A stretch of 64,000 bases of DNA from Amycolatopsis sp. MtRt-6 (lineage in GTDB: Bacteria > Actinomycetota > Actinomycetes > Mycobacteriales > Pseudonocardiaceae). Shown here one piece after another: positions 57,644-64,000 of the stretch (position 1 is its first letter; each line of letters opens with the position of its first letter). Below the pieces are notes generated by a model. It was not told where the DNA came from and did no database searches. It saw only the letters and a program-made list of their open reading frames with translations. A program made the position numbers and the translations under genes. The stretch lies in assembly GCF_017308975.1 (NCBI RefSeq), contig NZ_JADWPD010000014.1:1-64000 (forward strand). The letters are read 5' to 3'.

Positions 57644-58399
57644 ATGACGTCGATGTGGGGTGCGCCCGCGCTGTCGCGGGTGCGGGCCTGGCGCCGCGCC
57701 CGGCAGGACCCGCGGCAGGCCAAGTTCCTGACCGCCGACTCGCTGCGCTGGGTGCTGCGCAACCGCGCGTACACGCCCTGGTACCTGGTCCGGTACTACC
57801 GGCTGCTCAAGTTCCGGCTCGCCAACCCGCACATCATCCTGCGGGGGATGCTCTTCCTCGGGAAGAACGTCGAGATCCACTGCCGCCCTGGTTACGGGCG
57901 GCTGGAGATCGGCCGCTGGGTCCACATCGGCGACGGCAACGCCATCCGCTGCCACGAGGGCTCGCTGCGGATCGGCGACAAGTCCGTGTTCGGCCGCCAG
58001 AACGTGATCAACTGCTACCTCGACATCGAGCTCGGCGCGGCCACCCTGGTCGCGGACTGGGTGTACATCTGTGACTTCGATCACGTCATTTCGGACATCC
58101 ACGTGCCGATCAAGGACCAGGGCATCGTGAAGTCCCCGGTCCGGATCGGTCCGGACACCTGGCTCGGCACCAAGGTCAGCGTCCTGAAGGGCACCCGTAT
58201 CGGCCGTGGCAGCGTGCTCGGCGCGCACGCGGTCGTCCGTGGTGACATTCCGGACTACTCGATCGCGGTCGGCGCGCCGGCCCGCGTGGTCCGCAACCGC
58301 GAAGACGACTACGCGGCCGACGCCGCGCGTCGCGAGGCCGTCGCGGACATGGCCCGCAAGGCGAACAAGGCCCTGCAGAAAACCCTCGGAGAGCAGTAG
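57644..58399 (+). CDS. Hexapeptide-repeat acyltransferase
   Basis: The 251-residue left-handed beta-helix protein has repeats such as LEIGRWVHIGDGNAIRCHEG, LRIGDKSVFGRQNVINCYLD and VRIGPDTWLGTKVSVLKGTRIGRGSVLGAHAVVRG. PDYSIAVGAPARVVRNR is the typical end of the coil. It probably O-acetylates a sugar or cell-surface molecule. TACGGT seven bases before ATG 57644 suggests a leaderless mRNA. A helical N-terminus (1-60) precedes the coil. Confidence 0.86.
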   Translation: MTSMWGAPALSRVRAWRRARQDPRQAKFLTADSLRWVLRNRAYTPWYLVRYYRLLKFRLANPHIILRGMLFLGKNVEIHCRPGYGRLEIGRWVHIGDGNAIRCHEGSLRIGDKSVFGRQNVINCYLDIELGAATLVADWVYICDFDHVISDIHVPIKDQGIVKSPVRIGPDTWLGTKVSVLKGTRIGRGSVLGAHAVVRGDIPDYSIAVGAPARVVRNREDDYAADAARREAVADMARKANKALQKTLGEQ

Positions 58400-58443
58400 G
58401 ACTACTCAGGCCGCGTGGTCGCTTTTCGCGGCATAGTGGCGGC

Positions 58444-58836
58444 ATGGGGGAGTACCGCGAGGCCGTCGTGTCCATCCTGCTCGCCCTGGCGGCCGTCGTC
58501 TGGCTGATCGTCGTCCCGCTCATGTTCGTCACGGGTGCGCTGACGGCATACGGCATCGGGTTCGGGTCCGGTGATCCCGCCGCGGCGAGTCCGACCTTCA
58601 CGTGGGCGAGCTGGCTGGGTGCGGGCATCCCGGTCGTGGGCGTGGTCGTTTCGGTGACCACGCGGCGCCGGGGCTGGGCCTGGTTCTACGGGATCGCTGT
58701 CGCCGTGGTCGCCGTGGTGGCGCTCTGGTGGGCCGGGACCCACCCCGGCGCCGGGACCCACCCCGGCCCGCCGCCCTCGGAGCCGAGGCACTGCGTCGAG
58801 CGCAGCGGCGGCGACAGCGACTGCCCGGGCGGCTGA
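58444..58836 (+). CDS. Hypothetical three-helix membrane protein
   Basis: This 130-residue protein has membrane segments at about 8-35, 55-72 and 80-95. The outer tail contains a tandem AGTHPG repeat and two Cys. No family is recognised. CATAGT seven bases before ATG 58444 suggests leaderless expression. A hairpin follows the stop. Confidence 0.6.
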   Translation: MGEYREAVVSILLALAAVVWLIVVPLMFVTGALTAYGIGFGSGDPAAASPTFTWASWLGAGIPVVGVVVSVTTRRRGWAWFYGIAVAVVAVVALWWAGTHPGAGTHPGPPPSEPRHCVERSGGDSDCPGG

Positions 58837-58871
58837 CCCCTGCCGTGGCGCGCTGACCTGCGGTTTGTCGT

Positions 58872-58890
58872 GTGGTCGAGAAACGACCAC
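58872..58890. terminator. Hairpin GTGGTCG/CGACCAC
   Basis: A 7-bp perfect stem with a 5-base AGAAA loop lies 36 bases past the membrane-protein stop. It may serve as its terminator or lie in the leader of the next gene. Confidence 0.45.
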
Positions 58891-58971
58891 GCTCGTTCCC
58901 GGCCGTTCGGCGGCGATCCTCGGCTGATCGGCCGATCTCCGCCACGCCCCGGTCTCGGCAGCCTGGGGCCC

Positions 58972-60366
58972 ATGTCGATCACCCGGTTCGCCGTCCCGAT
59001 GCTCGCCGCCGCGGCGCTGCTCCCCGTCGTCCCCGCGGTCGCCGCCGCGGACGGGCTCGCCTGGCAGCTCTGCGCCACTGTCGCGAAGGGCTGGGACCCC
59101 GACGACCACCGCACCGAATGCGCGCTCGTCCCGGTCCCGCTCGACTACGCCGACCCCGGTGGTCAAAAGATCGACATCGCCGTCAGCCGGATCCGGGCGA
59201 CCGGGACGCGGACCGGCGCGATCCTGCTGAACCCCGGCGGACCCGGCCAGTCCGGCCTCACCATGCCCGGCGACATCGCCGACAGCCACGCCGGCGGCCT
59301 CGGCGTCCACCACGACCTCGTCGGCTTCGACCCGCGCGGCGTCGGGTACAGCGCCGACCTGCCGTGCCCGACCGAGTTCCCCGAGCCGGGCATCACCGAC
59401 GAGGAGAAGGCCCGCGAGGCCGCCGAACGCGCCGCCGAGGCGAACCGCCGGTGCGTCGAGGCCCACCCGGCTTTCGTCCGGAATCTGACCGCGCCGACGA
59501 TCGCCCGGGACCTGGACCGCATCCGCGTCGCGCTCGGCGAGGACAAGATCGGCTACTACGGCGTCTCGTGGGGGACCGCGCTCGGCGCGCAGTACCGGTC
59601 GCTCTTCGACGACCACGTCGGCAAGATGCTGCTCGACTCCGTCATGCCGCCGGACCTGAACGTCACCGCGATGGACGACGGCCAGGCGACCGCGGGTGAG
59701 AACACCTTCCACGAGTTCGCGGCGTGGATCGCCAGGTACGACGCCATTTACCGATTTGGGACCACGGAGCCGGAGGTCGCGAAAGCGCTGCTCGACCTGC
59801 GCGACAAGCACGGCGCGACCGTCAACGGCATGCTCGCCAACCCGCGCCGCGAGTGGGCCGGCCTGGCGAAGCAGCTCGCGGCCATCCGCGACGGCGGCGG
59901 GGTCGTCGCCGGAAAAGCGACCACGGGCGGCCTGGCCTGGGACGGCGAGCCGCACGCGTTCAACCACTTCCAGCAGACGGCGCTGCTCTGCAACGAGTCA
60001 CCGAGCCCCCGCGACTTCGAGACCGTCTGGCAGCACCGCCTCGACCGGATGAAGCGCCTTCCGGTCGCGGGCGGCTACGGCTTCTACGAACAGCTCTGCG
60101 TCGGCTGGCCCCTGGCCGCCCGGCCGTGGTCGTTCGAAAAAGGGACAAGCCCGCTCCAGCTGGCCGGCCACCGCTACGAGCCCGTCACGCCCATCGGGTG
60201 GGCGCTCGCGATGCGGCAGCGGATCGGCGGCACGCTCCTGACCGTCGAGGACGACGCCCACGGTTCGCTGTCGTCGCTGCCCTGCGCCGACGCCGTGGTC
60301 ACTTTCTTCGACACGGGCAAGACGACGTCGGCGTCGTGCGCGGGCGCGCCGGTCCCGGCGCCGTGA
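58972..60366 (+). CDS. Secreted alpha/beta-hydrolase (S33, tripeptidyl aminopeptidase-like)
   Basis: The 464-residue exported hydrolase has a signal peptide to about residue 26. It shows ILLNPGGPGQSGL as oxyanion region, DLVGFDPRGVGYS, nucleophile Ser near 201 in GYYGVSWGTALG, and His near the end in EDDAHGS. C-terminal TAP-like Cys-containing segments follow. Relatives remove tripeptides from secreted proteins in Streptomyces. ATG 58972 is the chosen start since the signal peptide begins there; a longer frame from 58870 lacks support. Confidence 0.87.
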   Translation: MSITRFAVPMLAAAALLPVVPAVAAADGLAWQLCATVAKGWDPDDHRTECALVPVPLDYADPGGQKIDIAVSRIRATGTRTGAILLNPGGPGQSGLTMPGDIADSHAGGLGVHHDLVGFDPRGVGYSADLPCPTEFPEPGITDEEKAREAAERAAEANRRCVEAHPAFVRNLTAPTIARDLDRIRVALGEDKIGYYGVSWGTALGAQYRSLFDDHVGKMLLDSVMPPDLNVTAMDDGQATAGENTFHEFAAWIARYDAIYRFGTTEPEVAKALLDLRDKHGATVNGMLANPRREWAGLAKQLAAIRDGGGVVAGKATTGGLAWDGEPHAFNHFQQTALLCNESPSPRDFETVWQHRLDRMKRLPVAGGYGFYEQLCVGWPLAARPWSFEKGTSPLQLAGHRYEPVTPIGWALAMRQRIGGTLLTVEDDAHGSLSSLPCADAVVTFFDTGKTTSASCAGAPVPAP

Positions 60367-60375
60367 AGCCGTGAC

Positions 60376-60945
60376 TCAGACGCGCGCCCGCAGCTGGTCG
60401 CGGACCTCCATCAGCGCGAAGCCGAGCAGGTTCAGCCCGCGCCAGTAGTCCGGCTTGGTCGCGTTCTTCTCCTCGCGCGCGAGGCCGGTGCCCCAGACGA
60501 GGTCCTTCTTGGACGCCTCGACGAGCACCGCCTCCCCGGTCCCGAGCAGGAACCGGCGCAGGTCGCGGTGGGCGCGGAACTTGGCCAGGTTGCCGTCGAC
60601 GACGATGTCGAACCGGTGCGCCTCCCAGGTCGCGGCGTCGAAGCCGGCGACCTCGCGGCCGAGCACCTTCGCCGTCTTCGGGTCGGGCGTCTGCCGGATC
60701 AGCTCGGCCTTCTCGACGTCACCGAACAACAGCGCCTTGCCCGCCATCATGTAGTGCTCGGCGGTCGGGTAGACGACGCCGTCGGCCTCGAACGGGTCGA
60801 GCCACCACTGGCTCAGGCAGCTCGCCGTCACCCGGCCGGACTTCGCGGGCGTGTGCCCGTAGAACAGCAGGTACTCGGGCTCCGCACCTTCGTGGACTTT
60901 TTCGCGCAACGCCTCGACACTGCGGACACCGTCGACCTTCACCAT
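60376..60945 (-). CDS. NADAR-domain protein
   Basis: This 189-residue protein has the YbiA/NADAR signatures LSQWWLDPFEADGVVYPTAEHYMMAGKALLF, then VLGREVAGFDAATWEAHRFDIV and GTGEAVLVEASKKDLVWGTGL. NADAR proteins hydrolyse ADP-ribosyl groups or riboflavin-pathway intermediates and some reverse NAD-based modification. ATG 60945 is the start. It is downstream of ilvA's neighbour position by 20 bases, in the same direction. Confidence 0.9.
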   Translation of the reverse strand: MVKVDGVRSVEALREKVHEGAEPEYLLFYGHTPAKSGRVTASCLSQWWLDPFEADGVVYPTAEHYMMAGKALLFGDVEKAELIRQTPDPKTAKVLGREVAGFDAATWEAHRFDIVVDGNLAKFRAHRDLRRFLLGTGEAVLVEASKKDLVWGTGLAREEKNATKPDYWRGLNLLGFALMEVRDQLRARV

Positions 60946-60965
60946 CCGCCTAGTGGACCACGCGC

Positions 60966-62222
60966 TCAGAGCAGGAAGTGGAACAGGGGGCTGCCCGGCT
61001 CGATCCGCTCCACCTGCAGCGGGCTCGCGTCCATCCGGGCCAGCAGCCCCGGCAGGTCGGCCGGCCGGGCAATTTCGATGCCGACCAGTGCCGGGCCCAT
61101 CTCGCGGTTGGTGCGCTTGACGTACTCGAAGCGCGTGATGTCGTCCTCGGGCCCGAGCACCTGCTCGAGGAACCGCCGCAGCGCGCCCGGCTCCTGCGGG
61201 AACCCGACGAGGAAGTAGTGCTTCAGCCCTTCGTGCATCAGCGAGCGTTCGAGGATCTCGCCGTAGCGGCTGACGTCGTTGTTGCCACCGGAGACCAGGC
61301 AGACGACGGTCTGGCCGGGCTCGACCTCGACGACCGTGCCGAGCGACGCCGCGGCGAGCGCGCCCGCGGGCTCGGCGATGATCCCGTCGGACTGGTACAT
61401 CGCCAGCATCTCGGTGCACACCGCGCCCTCGGCGACAGCGGTCAGCTCGGCGCCGCTCTCGCGGATCAGCGGGTAGGTGACCGCGCCGGCCTCGCGCACG
61501 GCGGCGCCGTCGACGAACGAGTCGAGCTCCGGCAGCCGCACGGGGTGCCCCGCCGCGAGGGCGGCCGCCATGCAGGCCGCGCCCGCGGGCTCGACGCCGA
61601 CGATCCGGACCTCCGGGTGCCGCTCGCGCAGCCAGCTGCCGACCCCGGCGAGCAGCCCGCCGCCGCCGACCGGGACGACCACGACGTCGGGCACGAAGCC
61701 GAGCTGCTCGATCACCTCGCACGCGACCGTGCCCTGGCCGGCGACGGTGCGGACGTCGTCGAACGCCGGGACCAGGGTCGCGCCGGTGCGCTGGGCGTCT
61801 TCGTTGGCCGCGGCGAAGGCGTCCTCGTACGTTTCGCCGACCACGACGACTTCGATGTGCGCGCCGCCGAGCGTCGCGATCCGTTCGCGCTTCTGGCGCG
61901 GCGTGGTGCCGGGGACGTACACGCGGCCGCGGGCGCCGAGCCGGCGGCACGCGTACGCGACGCCCTGGGCGTGGTTGCCGGCGCTGGCGCAGACGACGCC
62001 TCGCGCGCGGACGTCCTCGTCGAGCTGGACGATGAAGTTGTAGGCACCGCGGATCTTGTACGAGCGGACGGTCTGCAGGTCCTCGCGTTTCACCCAGACC
62101 TGGGCGTCCACCCGGGACGAGAGCCGGGCGCTCGGCTCCAGCGGCGTCCTGGTCACCACCCCGGCCAGCCGCTCGGCGGCCTTTTCGATCGTCGCCGCGG
62201 TCACCGTGTCGATGTCGTGCAC
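60966..62222 (-). CDS. ilvA: Threonine ammonia-lyase
   Basis: The 418-residue PLP enzyme deaminates threonine to 2-oxobutyrate. PLP-Lys56 lies in VRSYKIRGAYN, and VCASAGNHAQGVAYACRRLG and VPVGGGGLLAGVGSWL are family motifs. The C-terminal part (EGLKHYFLVGFPQEPGALRRFLEQVLG) is the ACT-like region of the actinobacterial enzyme. GTG 62222 lies seven bases after TAGATT, so a leaderless transcript is likely; a longer frame to 62426 has no support. 2-Oxobutyrate can also feed propionyl-CoA. Confidence 0.92.
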   Translation of the reverse strand: MHDIDTVTAATIEKAAERLAGVVTRTPLEPSARLSSRVDAQVWVKREDLQTVRSYKIRGAYNFIVQLDEDVRARGVVCASAGNHAQGVAYACRRLGARGRVYVPGTTPRQKRERIATLGGAHIEVVVVGETYEDAFAAANEDAQRTGATLVPAFDDVRTVAGQGTVACEVIEQLGFVPDVVVVPVGGGGLLAGVGSWLRERHPEVRIVGVEPAGAACMAAALAAGHPVRLPELDSFVDGAAVREAGAVTYPLIRESGAELTAVAEGAVCTEMLAMYQSDGIIAEPAGALAAASLGTVVEVEPGQTVVCLVSGGNNDVSRYGEILERSLMHEGLKHYFLVGFPQEPGALRRFLEQVLGPEDDITRFEYVKRTNREMGPALVGIEIARPADLPGLLARMDASPLQVERIEPGSPLFHFLL

Positions 62223-62310
62223 CCCGGTGAATCTACGACTCGCGCGTCCCGGGCAACCGTTCGGGCCTCCGGGCGCATCAGAGGGGTGTCGAACGAGATG
62301 GGGGGCGCCG

Positions 62311-62802
62311 ATGGACGCCGGATTCACCGAGTACGTGACCACGCGGGCGGCGTGGCTGCGCAAGGTCGCGTACTTGCTCTGCGGCGACTGGCACCGGGCC
62401 GACGACCTGGTCCAGTCGTCGATCACCCGGCTCTACGCCCACTGGTCACGGGTCTCCCGCGCCGACAACGTGGACGGCTACGCGCGCCGCACGCTGGTCA
62501 ACACGTTCCTGGCCGAACAGCGGACGTCGTGGTGGCGGCGGGTGGATCTGCGCGAAAAAGACCACGACCCGACGGCTCCGGGCGCGGACGTCGAACTGGC
62601 CCTCGACCTGCGGGCCGCGCTGGAGCGGCTGCCGGCCCGGCAGCGCGCGACCGTCGTCCTGCGCTACTTCTGCGACCTCCCGGTCGCGGAGACCGCGCGG
62701 GCGCTGGGCTGTTCCGAAGGCACCGTCAAGAGCCAGACCGCGAAGGCCGTGGACACGCTTCGCGAGCTACTGCGGGAACCGATCCGGGAGGGACGAGCAT
62801 GA
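62311..62802 (+). CDS. SigE-family ECF sigma factor
   Basis: This 163-residue sigma factor has region 2 (TTRAAWLRKVAYLLCGDWHRADDLVQSSITRLY) and region 4 (LPARQRATVVLRYFCDLPVAETARALGCSEGTVKSQTAKAVDTLRELL). It is of the actinobacterial SigE-like group. ATG 62311 follows GGGGGG. It overlaps the next gene, a membrane protein likely to regulate it. Confidence 0.9.
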   Translation: MDAGFTEYVTTRAAWLRKVAYLLCGDWHRADDLVQSSITRLYAHWSRVSRADNVDGYARRTLVNTFLAEQRTSWWRRVDLREKDHDPTAPGADVELALDLRAALERLPARQRATVVLRYFCDLPVAETARALGCSEGTVKSQTAKAVDTLRELLREPIREGRA

Positions 62803-63797
62803 CCGACCACGAGCTGGCCACCAAGCTGAAGGAACTGGCCGAAGCGCCGGCCCCGCCGCCGCGGATCGACCTCGACCGCGCGCGCCGGATCGGGGGACGC
62901 CGTCGTCGCGCGCGGACCACGGCGCTGGCCCTCGGCTGTGCCGCGGTCGTGACGGCCGGCGGTGTGACGGCGGTGTCGCTGTTCCGGCCGGTCCCGCCGC
63001 TGGCGATCGCGCCGGCGGCCACGGGGCCCGGATCCGCGTCGGCCCCGATCACGCCCGTCACGCCGGTGCCCGTGGCCGACCCGATGGAGGCGAAGGCGAG
63101 CTTCGGCTGGCTGCCGGAGCAGATCAAGGGCATCGAGTACACCGTCGGCGCGCACGGCGACACCACGCTGGCCATCGGCCACGGCGAACTGGCGCCGATG
63201 ATCTGGTTGTCGGTTTTCGACCAGGAGCCGCCGGTGCCTCCTGACCTGGGCGGACAGCCGTCGCGGATCCCCGTCCGGATCGGCGGCCAGGACGGCTACT
63301 GGCTCACGAACGCCCCCGGTGACCCGCTGAACCGCGGCGACAGCTACCTGCGCTGGCGGACCCGGGACGGCAAGTGGGCCCAGCTGCACGCGTACTACCT
63401 CGTCGGCCCGGACCTGCAGCAGGTGCTGACGCGGGTCGCCGGCGACGTCACGGTCGGGATCCACGCGGTCCCGTTGCCGCTGCACATCACCAGCCTGCCG
63501 AGCGGGTTCTCGCTCACCGACGGTTACCTGCAGCGCCGCCCCGACCAGGACGGCGTCCCGTGGCGGCTGGTGCTGCAGTACACGGCGGAGGGCGGGCTGG
63601 CGACGATCAACGTCTCGCCCCCCGGCGGCCCCACGGACGGCCTCGGCAAGCCGGAGTGCGTGACGAAGAACGAGCTGCAGGCCTGCGTCTCGTTCAACCA
63701 GCCGAAGATCGGCGGCGTCACCGCGAAGGAACTGCTCAGCCGGATCACGCTGCTCGGCCCGGACGAGACGAAGTGGACCACGCGCGTGATCGGCTGA
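62799..63797 (+). CDS. Membrane protein paired with the sigma factor
   Basis: The 332-residue protein has a short cytoplasmic part rich in Arg (RRIGGRRRRARTT), one membrane helix at about 40-60 and a large exported domain. It lacks the HxxxCxxC motif of zinc anti-sigma factors. In this family the downstream membrane protein is thought to sense an outside signal, but no function is proven. ATG 62799 overlaps the sigma stop by four bases. It ends one base before the convergent ramB stop. Confidence 0.7.
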   Translation: MTDHELATKLKELAEAPAPPPRIDLDRARRIGGRRRRARTTALALGCAAVVTAGGVTAVSLFRPVPPLAIAPAATGPGSASAPITPVTPVPVADPMEAKASFGWLPEQIKGIEYTVGAHGDTTLAIGHGELAPMIWLSVFDQEPPVPPDLGGQPSRIPVRIGGQDGYWLTNAPGDPLNRGDSYLRWRTRDGKWAQLHAYYLVGPDLQQVLTRVAGDVTVGIHAVPLPLHITSLPSGFSLTDGYLQRRPDQDGVPWRLVLQYTAEGGLATINVSPPGGPTDGLGKPECVTKNELQACVSFNQPKIGGVTAKELLSRITLLGPDETKWTTRVIG

Positions 63798-64000
63798 TCA
63801 GCCCTTGGGCACCGCCGGGTAGGGGACGAAGGTGCTCGTGTTCTCGTCGACGGTGAGCTGCTTGCCGATCGTCGGGAACGCGCGCTGCGAGCACGCCGGG
63901 CGTTCGCAGACCTTGCACCCCATCCCGATCGGCGTCGCCGCGGCGGGCTCGTCCAGGTCGAGGCCGGTCGAGTAGACGAGCCGCCCGGCGTGCCGCAGTT
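63798..64000 (-). CDS. ramB: RamB-type short-chain fatty-acid regulator, C-terminus (cut by window edge)
   Basis: The visible 66 codons at the C-terminus include GMGCKVCERPACSQRAFP then TIGKQLTVDENTSTFVPYP, the signature end of RamB/ScfR regulators with a Cys-rich metal-like motif. RamB controls acetate and propionate genes (glyoxylate and methylcitrate pathways) in corynebacteria and mycobacteria. This fits the acetate symporters and ccr in this window. The HTH part lies outside. Confidence 0.85.
   Translation of the reverse strand, partial: LRHAGRLVYSTGLDLDEPAAATPIGMGCKVCERPACSQRAFPTIGKQLTVDENTSTFVPYPAVPKG

Overview
The window looks like the chromosome of an actinomycete of the Pseudonocardiales, most likely Amycolatopsis. 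The basis is very high GC with strong GC3 bias, many GTG/TTG and apparently leaderless starts, operons joined by 4-nt ATGA/GTGA overlaps, mycothiol- and F420-linked enzymes, a RamB-type regulator, a type VII secretion-like locus, and an intergenic palindromic repeat with a 30-bp period. I saw no tRNA, rRNA, CRISPR, transposase, integrase or phage gene. This is ordinary chromosome with accessory pockets.

Layout. 1-4.5 kb: acyl-CoA carbon metabolism (5' end of crotonyl-CoA carboxylase/reductase, methylmalonyl-CoA epimerase, thiolase, MeaB) with a SPW membrane protein/TetR pair. 4.8-8.4 kb: secreted cyclophilin, a remarkable poly-G tract, a MocR regulator divergent from an AhpD-like protein and a PEP-mutase/isocitrate-lyase-like enzyme. 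8.5-15.4 kb: two acetate-type Na+/solute symporters, each with a small membrane partner, the second next to a LytS/LytTR-type two-component system, then a cyclase-like protein. 15.5-26.3 kb: a coherent mannoside-utilisation locus. A LacI regulator, ManA and a CUT2 sugar ABC transporter form one overlapping operon, divergent from two overlapping secreted GH92 alpha-mannosidases. LacI-type GACAACGTTGTC operators lie at the lacI start, upstream of the mannosidases and inside manA. 26.5-34 kb: small conserved genes, a thioredoxin/TPR protein, a secreted zinc peptidase and glucan phosphorylase. 34-36 kb: a three-gene type VII-secretion-like set behind two strong hairpins. 36-43.4 kb: F420 oxidoreductase, cysteine dioxygenase-rhodanese operon with a cysteine-type leader peptide, ABC ATPase, enoyl-CoA hydratase and methyltransferases. 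43.4-49.6 kb: GH18 chitinase with DasR-like sites, a GntR-TetR fusion regulator divergent from a DUF2306 protein, an FAD monooxygenase with a PadR regulator, and a mycothiol-type enzyme. 49.7-55.4 kb: MFS exporter, MBL protein behind a MerR-type promoter, an aldo/keto reductase remnant, a Rox-type rifamycin monooxygenase preceded by a 17-codon uORF and hairpin, and an SDR/TetR pair. 55.4-64 kb: NlpC/P60 peptidase, nucleoside hydrolase, acyltransferase, secreted S33 peptidase, NADAR protein, threonine dehydratase, a SigE-family sigma factor with its membrane partner, and the 3' end of ramB.

Main points of interest: (i) the rox leader (uORF, hairpin, RAE-like dyad); (ii) the cysteine leader peptide before cysteine dioxygenase; (iii) the mannoside regulon with an intragenic operator; (iv) the hairpin-fronted T7SS-like trio; (v) the 30-bp palindromic repeats and G-rich tracts. 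All family assignments were made by eye from motifs, without database searches.
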